Shown one piece after another: positions 36,469-45,593 of a DNA stretch of 64,000 bases. Source of the DNA: Bacteroides finegoldii DSM 17565 (GTDB lineage: Bacteria > Bacteroidota > Bacteroidia > Bacteroidales > Bacteroidaceae); contig NZ_GG688319.1 of NCBI RefSeq assembly GCF_000156195.1, positions 1 through 64,000 on the forward strand. The letters are read 5' to 3'. Under the pieces are notes generated by a model. The model searched no databases. It had not been told where the DNA came from and was given only the letters and a program-made list of their open reading frames with translations. Positions within the stretch are counted from its first letter, which is position 1, and each line of letters opens with the position of its first letter. The position numbers were made by a program, and so were the translations under genes.

Positions 36469-37941
36469 ATGAAAGATATACTATTTACCTTCTTCAATTA
36501 TTTCGTATTCTTTTATACGAGTATGCTGGCGATATCTTTTATCGTATTCGCTTTCCTCTCTTTCATTTCTTTGAAACGGAGAAAAGACTACTATGTGGAA
36601 AGTTATGTACGGAAAATTATCAAAGAATCTCCCTATACACCGGGTGTTTCGGTCATTGCCCCTGCCTACAACGAAGAAAAGACTATTATCGATAATGTTA
36701 ACTCGATGCTTGCCCTCGAATATCCAGTTTTCGAAGTTATTATCGTGAATGACGGTAGCACGGACAAGACTTTGGAGAAAATTACCGAATATTATGAACT
36801 GATAGAAGTACCATACGCATACATCGAACGAATCAAGACCAAACCGTTCAAAAGGCTTCTGAAGTCTACAAATCCGAAATACAGCCGCCTCATCGTTGTC
36901 GATAAAGAGAACGGAGGAACGAAAGCGGACGCTTCCAACGCAGGTATCAACGCCTCTTCCTATCCTTATTTTATCTGTACAGATGTGGACTGTATTCTGG
37001 AGAAGTATGCATTGTATCGTTGTATTTCACCGATCATATCTTCTGACAAACAAGTGATTGCCGTGAGCGGAACTATGCTGATGGCTAACGGTTGCGTAGT
37101 GAAGGACGGGCAGATTGTTGATGTCAAGACTCCGCGTACCCCTATTCCGCTTTTCCAGAATTTGGAATATATGCGTTCCTATCTGATAGGTAAGATGGGA
37201 TGGTCAGCCATCAATGGGATGCCGAATGTATCCGGTGGATTCGGGCTTTTTGACCGTTCCGTAGCTATTGCGGCCGGAGGTTATGACGGCACTTCCTTTG
37301 CGGAAGACATGGACATGATTACCCGCATGGTAGGATATATGTGCGACTTCTCCCGGCCTTACAAGATAGTGCAGATACCGGACACCTGCTGTTGGACGGA
37401 AGGACCTCCCAACCTGGCAATGCTTTACCGCCAACGTACCCGTTGGGCACGGGGATTATTCCAGACATTGAGCGTCCATCACAAGATGATTTTCAAAAAA
37501 ACCTATAAACAAATGGGGCTGTTAACCCTACCTTATATGTTTATCTTTGAATTCTTGGCACCCATCATTGAGGTTACAGGATTCAGCGTTTTCATTTACC
37601 TGGCTTTCACAGGGGCTGTCAACTGGAATACGGCATGGATGATTTACCTGACCATTTACGTATTCTGCCAATTCCTGTCCATCGTGGTTATCACTTACGA
37701 TTACTACGTCGGAATGCTTTATAAAAGAGGATACGAATATTTATGGATTATCATTGCCTCCATATTGGAACCGATTTTCTATCATCCCATCATTACATTC
37801 TGTTCCCTAAGGGGATACCTCAGTTATTTGACCAAGAGAGACTTCAAGTGGAAGAAGATGGAACGGACAGGATTCAAACAGAAGACAGGAAATGCCAATG
37901 AGGAAGATACCAAAGTCAATCCTGAACCCGCAACAATATAA
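36469..37941 (+). CDS. Processive GT2 glycosyltransferase, inner membrane
   Basis: A 490-residue membrane glycosyltransferase of the PgaC/BcsA/hyaluronan-synthase type. It has an N-terminal helix (about 3-33) and a GT2 domain with APAYNEEKTI, the nucleotide-sugar motif TDVDC (D172, D174), the catalytic-base motif AEDMDM (E279-D280) and the processivity motif QRTRW (322-326). Three to four C-terminal helices complete it. It would polymerise a sugar at the inner membrane while pushing the chain outward. There is no PilZ domain, so direct c-di-GMP control like that of BcsA is not seen. The sugar is unknown; poly-N-acetylglucosamine is one possibility. Confidence 0.92.
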   Translation: MKDILFTFFNYFVFFYTSMLAISFIVFAFLSFISLKRRKDYYVESYVRKIIKESPYTPGVSVIAPAYNEEKTIIDNVNSMLALEYPVFEVIIVNDGSTDKTLEKITEYYELIEVPYAYIERIKTKPFKRLLKSTNPKYSRLIVVDKENGGTKADASNAGINASSYPYFICTDVDCILEKYALYRCISPIISSDKQVIAVSGTMLMANGCVVKDGQIVDVKTPRTPIPLFQNLEYMRSYLIGKMGWSAINGMPNVSGGFGLFDRSVAIAAGGYDGTSFAEDMDMITRMVGYMCDFSRPYKIVQIPDTCCWTEGPPNLAMLYRQRTRWARGLFQTLSVHHKMIFKKTYKQMGLLTLPYMFIFEFLAPIIEVTGFSVFIYLAFTGAVNWNTAWMIYLTIYVFCQFLSIVVITYDYYVGMLYKRGYEYLWIIIASILEPIFYHPIITFCSLRGYLSYLTKRDFKWKKMERTGFKQKTGNANEEDTKVNPEPATI

Positions 37942-37964
37942 GAATGTATAAATAACAAGATAAG

Positions 37965-40931
37965 ATGAACAGAGTATTTCTCCATAAGATCACCATATTA
38001 GCTTGTTTGCTCCTGCTGATAACCTCTTCCATCGGAAGCGACAAAGGTTTCCAGACGCCGGAGCAATATGCCCAGATCATACAAGAGCATTTTGCCAATG
38101 AAGAGTGGGAAGCGGGGAAAGCACTGTTGGATGAAGGACTTCAGAAATACCCGAAAGTCTCCGATCTTCAATGGCTCATGGGTAAATACTGGTTCCATGA
38201 GAAAGACTACGATCAGTCTCGTTATCATCTTGTCAAAGCGGTGGAGGATAATTATAATAATGTCAATGCCAAACATTTACTGGTGGATGTCGAAGACATC
38301 ACAGAAAATTACTCCAGTGCGATTTGCTATGTAAATGAGTTGCTGGAAGTAAATCCGTATTGGCGCGGATTGTGGCGCAGAAAGATTGAGTTGTACCGCA
38401 AACAGAACAACGATGTGGAAGCCGACCGTTTGCTGAGACGTATCAATCAGATTTATCCGAACGATACCATTTTACGGAAGGATTATGTATATAGTCTGGA
38501 AATGGGATATCGCCAGATGAAAAAAGGCGGTAACCGGAAGGAAGCAATCGAAAGACTGACCGAGCTCATCAAGATATCTCCCGATAATGAAGAGTTTTAT
38601 CTGGACATTATCAACCTGCATTTGCAGAAAGGTAACCGGGAAGCCGCTTTAGGATGGTCATCCAATGGATTGGCGGCTATTCCCGGAAGTTCCGCACTTA
38701 TCATCAAAAGAGCCGGAATTCTCGGTGAATTGGCACGTTTTCCGGAAGCATTGGTATTTGTACAGGAACAGATGAGAAGAAATAACAGTCCGGCAATACG
38801 GCGTATGTATAACAATCTGTTGCTGGAAGCCGCCCGCTCCGAAAAGCAACGGGATCCTTATGTACTCTACGGAATGGCTTATGAAGGCGGAAACAAGGAT
38901 AAGGAAGCATTGGATTATCTGCTGAATACCTCCGTGACAAGAGGATACACCGATGACGCGCTCTTCTATATCAGAGAGGCGAAGAAACAATACGGTAACA
39001 CAGACAAGGGAATCTTGTATAAGGAATATATGCTTTATCGTCAAATGAATGAGGACGATCTCGCTTACTCGGCTTTAAAGAAGCTGTATGATATGTATCC
39101 CGATGATTACGATATTACTTTGGCCATGTCTTCCCTTCACATGAAAAAAGCCGAAAGACTTATGGAACTCGGCCTGTATTCGGAGGCATTGCCTCATGTA
39201 TTATTCGTTTCACAAAGGCATATAGACAACGAAGTAAACGGTGCCGCATGGGAAAAAGCACTGAGTTGCTATATCAATATGAAGCGTTACAACGAAGCGC
39301 TCGCCACATTGGATACCATCACACTTCATTTCCCCGATTACGAAAACGGCACGTTGAAAAGGGCATTTATCCTCGATAAAATGGATAAAACAGAAGAAGC
39401 TCTGCAACTTTATCTGTCTGCCATCGAACAGAGTGATGAGGATATGCGCATTTTCTACGTGATAGGATACGAGGAACTGGCAATTCCTTACATCAAGAAA
39501 TGTATGGAAGCGGGGGCTACGCAGAAAGCATACGATGAAGCCGTCAAACTCGTCAGCCTGAATCCATCGAGTGATTTAGGACTACGCTATGCCATCAACT
39601 CGTCTGGATTATTGGGAAAATACGATGAATTCGAGAAATATACGGCACAAGGTATCAATTTCTATCCGGAAGAGCCATTCTATCAAGCCAAAAGGGCTAC
39701 CGTATTGGACCGTGACAAAAAATACGAAGCTTCGCTAGAATTCTTGAAGCCGATACTCAATAAATATCCGAGTAATAAGGAGATTATAGGCGCTTTCTCG
39801 CAAAGCAGTGAATACCGCGCTTTGCAACTGACAAAAGCGAAAGAACCTGAGCAAGCCCTTGCGGTGCTTGACACAGCGTTACTTTTCGACAGTCAGAACA
39901 AATCTTTGAAATACACAAAGGGAGTGGTGTATGAGGCTAACAGACAAGCTGATTCCGCATACTATTATCAGAAGTTCTACGAGCCTTCAATCATGGAATA
40001 TCGCTCTTTCCAACGGCATTTATCGGGCTTACGAAGCATGACGCTTAAAAATGAGATAGCCCTGACTTATCTGCGTGCCCGCTATGGTGAAGAGGATATT
40101 ATCACCTCTGTCGCCACAGCCGAATATACCCGTAAAAACCGGGAAAATACTTATACCGGACGTATCAACTATGCTGGAAGAAGCGGATCGGCAAGCGATA
40201 ATATGGAGGCGGAGGAACAGACACCGGGCGGAGTCGGCATTCAGGTACAAGGCGAATGGACGCATCACTTCTCACCGAAATGGAGCACTACGATCAATGC
40301 CGCTTTTGCCACCAAATACTTCCCGGACATTACTGCCGATGTAGCATTGCGCCATTATCTCAAGAATGATTGGGAAATAGCGGGACATGTCGGCTACAGA
40401 CGGGTAACTGCCTACAACAAGCATTATGAGTGGAATAACGAATTCTTTGCCGGCAGTAACGGAGAAAACGGATACATATTCACCGGATGGGATGAGTCGA
40501 AAACAAACCTGCTCACCGTTGGCGGAGAGGTAGCCAAGACCATCGAAGAGGTCCGGCTTAATGCCAAACTCGACCTTCATTTCTTTAACTCCAAATTCTA
40601 TTACAATGCGCAGGTCGGTGCGAAATATTTCCCTGCCAGCGATGGAAAGACAAATATCAATGCCATGGCAAGTATCGGTTCGGCACCGGAAACGGCCGTA
40701 TTAGACTATGCGTTGCCCGGTTCCTTCTCACATACCAACACAATGGTAGGTTTGGGAGGCCAATATATGGTCAGTCCCAACATTACCATCGGCCTGATGG
40801 GGACTTGGAATACCTATTATAACCAGACGAATACAGTGCGGGGAACGGATCCGATCCATCGAATAGAAACGGTATCGACACGCTATAAAAACCTATATAA
40901 TATCTATGCACAGATTTATATTTCATTCTGA
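37965..40931 (+). CDS. TPR protein with C-terminal YaiO-type outer-membrane beta-barrel
   Basis: A 988-residue protein with a signal peptide (about residues 1-25). A long superhelix of tetratricopeptide repeats (about 30-690) is followed by an outer-membrane beta-barrel (about 735-988) of YaiO type: alternating strands ending in IYAQIYISF, with a terminal phenylalanine. TPR plus barrel in one chain is the layout of PgaA and NfrA, which conduct exopolysaccharide across the periplasm and outer membrane. The gene begins 23 bp after the synthase and overlaps the next gene by 26 bp. Export of the GT2 product is inferred from this layout. Confidence 0.85.
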   Translation: MNRVFLHKITILACLLLLITSSIGSDKGFQTPEQYAQIIQEHFANEEWEAGKALLDEGLQKYPKVSDLQWLMGKYWFHEKDYDQSRYHLVKAVEDNYNNVNAKHLLVDVEDITENYSSAICYVNELLEVNPYWRGLWRRKIELYRKQNNDVEADRLLRRINQIYPNDTILRKDYVYSLEMGYRQMKKGGNRKEAIERLTELIKISPDNEEFYLDIINLHLQKGNREAALGWSSNGLAAIPGSSALIIKRAGILGELARFPEALVFVQEQMRRNNSPAIRRMYNNLLLEAARSEKQRDPYVLYGMAYEGGNKDKEALDYLLNTSVTRGYTDDALFYIREAKKQYGNTDKGILYKEYMLYRQMNEDDLAYSALKKLYDMYPDDYDITLAMSSLHMKKAERLMELGLYSEALPHVLFVSQRHIDNEVNGAAWEKALSCYINMKRYNEALATLDTITLHFPDYENGTLKRAFILDKMDKTEEALQLYLSAIEQSDEDMRIFYVIGYEELAIPYIKKCMEAGATQKAYDEAVKLVSLNPSSDLGLRYAINSSGLLGKYDEFEKYTAQGINFYPEEPFYQAKRATVLDRDKKYEASLEFLKPILNKYPSNKEIIGAFSQSSEYRALQLTKAKEPEQALAVLDTALLFDSQNKSLKYTKGVVYEANRQADSAYYYQKFYEPSIMEYRSFQRHLSGLRSMTLKNEIALTYLRARYGEEDIITSVATAEYTRKNRENTYTGRINYAGRSGSASDNMEAEEQTPGGVGIQVQGEWTHHFSPKWSTTINAAFATKYFPDITADVALRHYLKNDWEIAGHVGYRRVTAYNKHYEWNNEFFAGSNGENGYIFTGWDESKTNLLTVGGEVAKTIEEVRLNAKLDLHFFNSKFYYNAQVGAKYFPASDGKTNINAMASIGSAPETAVLDYALPGSFSHTNTMVGLGGQYMVSPNITIGLMGTWNTYYNQTNTVRGTDPIHRIETVSTRYKNLYNIYAQIYISF

Positions 40932-43059
40932 TAAGCTATGCCCCCTACTGGCAGGAATGATATGCGTTTGCTGCCTTTTATCCGGCTGCCATATGCAGGC
41001 GCGCACCGAGATATTTGCCTCCAAGGAAGGCTACCTCATCACAATCGGCGAAGACCCGACGGACAAAGATACCCGATGGGCCAAATACCTGTACGAGCAC
41101 CTCAAAAAGCGTGCAAATGACGATGAAATGGTCGCTTTCGGGGTATCAGAGAAGGAAATGTGGCGTGTTATCATACGCATAGATCCGACCTTGCAGGAAG
41201 GGTTCAGGATCGCCATCAAAGGATCGGAAATAGAACTCACAGCAGCCGATGACAGACAAATGTTGTGGCTGCAATACCAATTGATAAAAAAGATAAGCAA
41301 GGAAGACCCGCGTATCGACGGTTCCGACCTTCCTCCCGCCATCATCAATCTGACAGATACTTGCGGTACGTTTGCTTTTGATTATCAAAGTATCTATTCC
41401 CCTTCCGGTCTGAATCCCGATTATACGGGAGTAATGGGACTCAATAACTTTGACGACAGTTGGGGTATATGGGGACACAACCTGAGAAAAGTATTAGGAG
41501 ACAATGTAGATAAGGTATATGCTACCATCCACGGTAAGACAGACGACTCACAACTTTGTTTCTCTTCCGAAGAGATGTATCGGCAAATTGAAAGCTATAT
41601 CGTAGATAATATCGGTGAAAAGGGAAGTTCTCGTTTTGTCATTGCTCCGGATGATACTCCGTACGCCTGTACTTGCGCCAGTTGCACAGCGATGGGAAAT
41701 ACGGAGAAGAACGCAACACCTGCCGTCACAGAACTGTTACTCCGGCTGTCGCAACGCTTTCCTAAACATTCCTTTTTTACCATATCCTATCTGAGCACCA
41801 AGCAGGTTACGGACAAACAGTTGCCGTCCAATGCAGGTATCATTGTCAGCGCCATAGACTTTCCACTCCGACGGATAGACGGCAAGAATGCACAGGAAAA
41901 AAAGTTTATGCAACAGCTGAATCAATGGAAGAAAGTTACGAAGAACATTTATATATGGGATTACATCAACAACTTCGATGACTATCTGACACCTTTCCCC
42001 ATATTGAAGATAGCCCAGCAGAGACTCCGGTTCTTCAAGCAGAACGGAGCCAGTGGCATTTTCTTCAACGGAAGCGGATACAGCTATTCTTCTTTCGATG
42101 CAATGAGGACTTTTGCACTGTCGGCACTTCTCATCAACCCGGAACTTCCCGTTGAGGAACTGGTCAGAGACTATTTCAATCAAGAGTACCCCCTATCAAA
42201 GAAATGGCTGTACGACTATTACATTAACTTGGAAAACAGCGTCCAGTCCGGTAAGAAGTTAGGTATCTATGCCGGTATTGCAGAATTGGAGCAGTCATTC
42301 CTCAATCCGGAAAAGTTTATCAAATTCTATGATGAAATGGGCGATTATGTTTCCGATGCGAAAGGGAAAGAGCGTAAAAAGCTCCATGAACTCCAGACAG
42401 CCTTGTCTTATACACGTCTGGAGATGGGACGCAACCACAGTTATGATCCTTACGGATATGCCCAACGAAACGGAAAACAAATCCAACCGACTCCGCAAGT
42501 GCGGAAATGGCTTACCCAACTCAAAGAACATCATGCTTTCACGGGGATGGAGTACTATAATGAATCGGCCGATGAAATCGACTACTATATAAAAGAATGG
42601 GAACAGTATATACTTGCTTCCGACATTAAAAAGAACTTATTTCTCGGAATCATGCCTTCTTCAACTCCCCCAACGGACAAAGATGGGTTGAAGAGACTCA
42701 CAGACAGCACGCACGGTTTACCCGGCAATTATCATTGCGGCTGGACAACTCTTCCGAAAGAAAAATATGAAATCAGTCTGCCTGTAAAAGGTATCAATAA
42801 GACAGGAAACATTTATATCAGTTTCTTGAATCTTCCCAGACATCGTTTCTACCCTCCCCGGCAAATCGAAATATCGAAGGACGGAGCAATCTATAAGACA
42901 ATCAATCTGGAGACGGATGATTCCGTTGAAAAGGGCGAATTAGTAAAAATAACCACTCCGATAGATTTGAACAGGGCAGAACTGGTAAGTATAAAGGTCA
43001 TGGGAGCTAAAAAGCCAAGAGCCCAGATCGGTATAGATGAAATCGCATTCGTTCCATAA
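40906..43059 (+). CDS. DUF4838 lipoprotein, putative glycoside hydrolase-like
   Basis: A 717-residue lipoprotein with lipobox LLSGC (C28). It has an N-terminal alpha-glucuronidase-like domain (about 30-130). A DUF4838 domain follows (about 150-480), with the motifs GLNNFDDSWGIWGHN, the cysteine pair CTCASC, YIWDYINNFDDYLTPFP and GIFFNGSGYSYSS. The C-terminus is a beta-rich domain (about 590-717). DUF4838 proteins look like TIM-barrel glycoside hydrolases but lack a proven activity, as far as I know. In this operon it occupies the place of PgaB, the periplasmic lipoprotein that deacetylates and cuts the polymer in Pga systems. The start at 40906 overlaps the barrel gene; the ATG at 40957 is an alternative. 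Confidence 0.8.
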   Translation: MHRFIFHSDKLCPLLAGMICVCCLLSGCHMQARTEIFASKEGYLITIGEDPTDKDTRWAKYLYEHLKKRANDDEMVAFGVSEKEMWRVIIRIDPTLQEGFRIAIKGSEIELTAADDRQMLWLQYQLIKKISKEDPRIDGSDLPPAIINLTDTCGTFAFDYQSIYSPSGLNPDYTGVMGLNNFDDSWGIWGHNLRKVLGDNVDKVYATIHGKTDDSQLCFSSEEMYRQIESYIVDNIGEKGSSRFVIAPDDTPYACTCASCTAMGNTEKNATPAVTELLLRLSQRFPKHSFFTISYLSTKQVTDKQLPSNAGIIVSAIDFPLRRIDGKNAQEKKFMQQLNQWKKVTKNIYIWDYINNFDDYLTPFPILKIAQQRLRFFKQNGASGIFFNGSGYSYSSFDAMRTFALSALLINPELPVEELVRDYFNQEYPLSKKWLYDYYINLENSVQSGKKLGIYAGIAELEQSFLNPEKFIKFYDEMGDYVSDAKGKERKKLHELQTALSYTRLEMGRNHSYDPYGYAQRNGKQIQPTPQVRKWLTQLKEHHAFTGMEYYNESADEIDYYIKEWEQYILASDIKKNLFLGIMPSSTPPTDKDGLKRLTDSTHGLPGNYHCGWTTLPKEKYEISLPVKGINKTGNIYISFLNLPRHRFYPPRQIEISKDGAIYKTINLETDDSVEKGELVKITTPIDLNRAELVSIKVMGAKKPRAQIGIDEIAFVP

Positions 43060-43099
43060 AAAGTAAAAATAAGGTAACCCCTAACATAAAACATCCACT

Positions 43100-43615
43100 A
43101 TGAACAAATCGGTACTTTATATCCTCTTATTAACAGTATTACCCTTCTTCCTCTCAGGGTGTAAGAAGAAAGTACGTCCTACAACTATGGTCATAAAAGA
43201 CTCGGTAAGGCACTATTATTCTATCAAACAAGGGCAACAACTAGATATCATGTTCACAATCACCAACACCGGTGACGCTCCTCTGGTCATTTCGGATATC
43301 CAGCCTTCTTGTGGCTGTATCATTCTGGATAAAAGTTCACATATCATCATTCCGGAAGAGGGTATCAGACAATTCAAGGCAACCTACAACAGTATTAAAA
43401 ATATAGGCGAGGTTGTTCACCGCATCCGGATTTTCGGGAATATGCTTCCCAACGGGAAAGCGGAATTGACCTTTGATGTCAATGTAGTACCGGACGCCGA
43501 CTATACACGTGACTATGAGGAACTCTTCCAAGAGTTCAATGCCAAAAACGGTATTGTCAAAGAGATGGTGGACGGAAAAGAGTCCGAACTGGGGTATTAT
43601 GTAGGGACGCCATAA
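43100..43615 (+). CDS. DUF1573 lipoprotein
   Basis: A 171-residue lipoprotein (C21, lipobox FLSGC). Residues 40-130 form a DUF1573 immunoglobulin-like domain with the hallmark ITNTGDAPLVISDIQPSCGC (cysteines 71 and 73). The C-terminus is charged and helical. DUF1573 proteins are frequent in Bacteroidetes and of unknown function. As last gene of the operon, 40 bp after the DUF4838 gene, it may help assemble or hold the exported polymer at the surface, which is inference from position. Confidence 0.85.
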   Translation: MNKSVLYILLLTVLPFFLSGCKKKVRPTTMVIKDSVRHYYSIKQGQQLDIMFTITNTGDAPLVISDIQPSCGCIILDKSSHIIIPEEGIRQFKATYNSIKNIGEVVHRIRIFGNMLPNGKAELTFDVNVVPDADYTRDYEELFQEFNAKNGIVKEMVDGKESELGYYVGTP

Positions 43616-43638
43616 ACAAAGTTCCTACCGGCTATTCG

Positions 43639-44163
43639 CTAGGGATGTATTTCCTTGAAAGCTGCATTCTCTTCCTTTACTTGTTGTATCGTCTGTTTCA
43701 ATTCAGCAATAGGCAGGTCGTAGCCGTACCATCCTGTATAACAATCTACTACATACCATTTTCCATCAGACAAGAGCTGGAATTCGACACGCAAGTCGAC
43801 TTCCGATTCCTCATAACCGGCTTCAAACACTTTGCGATCAGGCTCGTTCAATGTGAATTTGGAAACATAAATTCCCCCCTCTTCTTGCGCGATACGTTCT
43901 TCTTTCATTGTCTCGCTATCCAATAAAGGCCATTTTTCCTTAGTAAAAGGGAATGTCTTCTCTGTTTCACCATCATCCGCCAATAAGGTAATCGGAGTTT
44001 TCAACGGGAACTTAATGCGAGTGTACTGGAATGCTGCACTGGAAGTAAACTTATCCAAAAACGGTTTGAAGTCCTCACCGGATTGCGCCACCGCCTTACC
44101 GGTGGGAATACCAGCAAACAACACTATCATCAGCAAGCAGTATACAAACTTTTCAGCTCTCAT
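43639..44163 (-). CDS. DUF4348-type secreted protein
   Basis: A 174-residue protein with a signal peptide (about residues 1-26, ending AVAQ). One small alpha/beta domain contains FTSSAAFQYTRIKFPLKTPI and WYVVDCYTGWYGYD, resembling DUF4348. No catalytic motif is seen. It lies convergent to the DUF1573 gene with only 23 bp between the stop codons. A minus-strand TATCTTTG box (44205-44198) lies 35 bp upstream of the start, so it has its own promoter. Function unknown. Confidence 0.75.
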   Translation of the reverse strand: MRAEKFVYCLLMIVLFAGIPTGKAVAQSGEDFKPFLDKFTSSAAFQYTRIKFPLKTPITLLADDGETEKTFPFTKEKWPLLDSETMKEERIAQEEGGIYVSKFTLNEPDRKVFEAGYEESEVDLRVEFQLLSDGKWYVVDCYTGWYGYDLPIAELKQTIQQVKEENAAFKEIHP

Positions 44164-44197
44164 AACACGATATAAATTAAGAGTTTGATTGACACTG

Positions 44198-44205
44198 CAA
44201 AGATA
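44198..44205 (-). promoter_or_regulatory. Bacteroides -7 box (TATCTTTG) for DUF4348 gene
   Basis: The minus strand reads TATCTTTG, matching TAnnTTTG, about 35 nt before the ATG at 44163. No -33 match is evident. Confidence 0.45.
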
Positions 44206-44226
44206 ATGACTAGTTTGATATCTTGA

Positions 44227-45510
44227 TTATTTGTGCCGCAAATATTCATAACCAAAACGGCAATACAGGCATTTTCTCCGGTCGCAATACTCTTTCTGCA
44301 ACTGTATCAACGCCTGACTGTCCGCCGCACTGACCACCGGAAGACCTGCCGCACTCCACGAACGGATAATATGATTGTCTTCCGCTTTCAATTCTTCCAG
44401 AAAGCGTCCGGCACGTTCGCACATTCCCTCGTCTGCCTTATGCAGTCCGTAGGTATAAAGAAAAGGAACTACAGTATTGATAATAATCAGGTCTTTTGAC
44501 CGTTCTCCCATCGTTTTCTTCTTTTGCGAGGAAGTCCGGCCGAACAGATAATGACTTTCCCAATAAGAAGAAGTGCCGACCTCAAGAAGTGTCCTCACCT
44601 CCGCCAGTGTCCCTGCTTCCAGCAACCGCGAGAACAGCTTACCCCCTCTTTGATAAAGGTAGGCCAACTGAGCCAGACGAACAGTAGGAAAGTTTTCGGG
44701 ACGAAGTCGGAGAAAACGCCAAAGAGTAGCATTCATCACTTGGGTGAATTCAAACTTCCGCTGCAAGTAACGGAACTCCTTGATAAGACGTAGACTATAC
44801 TCATCCTCCTGCCCTTTTTTAAGAAACGAATCTTCCAACAATCCTGCCAAGCCGTAAAAGAAAGCCTCTATCTGGAACAAATCATTGCGATGTTTATCTA
44901 TCGCACGGAAAGGCAACATTCCTGCCCACGTTTCAAAAGCGTCTCCATTCAAGCCGAAACCGAAATTGCGGGCAAGAGTGACGAAGAAGGCATCCTCCCA
45001 ATTATGATTGCAATGCTTAAGGCGCTCCGTTATCAAGCGGGCTTTTTGTTCCAAACGTTCCGTTTGCAAAGCTGTCAGCCAAGAATGGACGGTAAGTTTG
45101 GGAAGAGAGGCGAGGATAGGATAACAAGCCGGATACTGATCGGCTACACAGAGCTCATGATAGTGAGACTGCACATTTTCAGGACAAGTCAATATTAATT
45201 GCGGAATTCGCCCGCCGTCCGTGCGGGTTACCTCCATATCCGCCTCACCGACCACATGAAGAATGACCGAATCGTATGCTTTATCCTTATCGTGACCGTG
45301 ACGGAGCCAATCCGAAGAGTGTATATGTATTTCTATATTTCCCACCCATAGCGTACCGTCAATTTTTAGTTTCGCATTAAAAAAGTCAGGACCGGCATTG
45401 GGATTTTGCAGACCGGAATCAATCACTTCTACCGGTAAGCCTTCAGTGGTTTGCAGTACTTTCAGAGGAAATAATTTATGTTTCCACACGTAGTGGAGAA
45501 GATGTTCCAT
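44227..45510 (-). CDS. DUF2851 family protein
   Basis: A 427-residue cytoplasmic protein of the DUF2851 family, conserved through Bacteroidetes. It begins LHYVWKHKLFPL and has the segments NPNAGPDFFNAKLKIDG, WVGNIEIHIHSSDWLRHGHD and ILHVVGEAD. It ends with a cysteine-containing segment (EYCDRRKCLYCRFG) that looks metal- or nucleic-acid-binding. No biochemical function is known to me. It is divergent from dapB across an 83-bp gap with promoter boxes in both directions. Confidence 0.88.
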   Translation of the reverse strand: MEHLLHYVWKHKLFPLKVLQTTEGLPVEVIDSGLQNPNAGPDFFNAKLKIDGTLWVGNIEIHIHSSDWLRHGHDKDKAYDSVILHVVGEADMEVTRTDGGRIPQLILTCPENVQSHYHELCVADQYPACYPILASLPKLTVHSWLTALQTERLEQKARLITERLKHCNHNWEDAFFVTLARNFGFGLNGDAFETWAGMLPFRAIDKHRNDLFQIEAFFYGLAGLLEDSFLKKGQEDEYSLRLIKEFRYLQRKFEFTQVMNATLWRFLRLRPENFPTVRLAQLAYLYQRGGKLFSRLLEAGTLAEVRTLLEVGTSSYWESHYLFGRTSSQKKKTMGERSKDLIIINTVVPFLYTYGLHKADEGMCERAGRFLEELKAEDNHIIRSWSAAGLPVVSAADSQALIQLQKEYCDRRKCLYCRFGYEYLRHK

Positions 45511-45535
45511 GTTAACAAGACGTTAATGTGCACTG

Positions 45536-45561
45536 CAAATGTAATAAAAATCCTATCTTTG
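45536..45561. promoter_or_regulatory. Divergent -7 boxes between DUF2851 gene and dapB
   Basis: The minus strand reads TACATTTG (45543-45536) facing the DUF2851 gene, with a GTTG about 18 bp further upstream as a possible -33. The plus strand reads TATCTTTG (45554-45561) facing dapB, predicting a leader of about 26 nt before the ATG at 45594. The two promoters overlap closely. Confidence 0.5.
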
Positions 45562-45593
45562 CAACTATTATTTTGAATATAAGTCAGAAAACA

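Noticed and set aside
43616..43638. Terminator between the DUF1573 and DUF4348 genes
   Set aside because: Only a weak CCTA/TAGG pairing is visible in this 23-bp gap, with no T-run.
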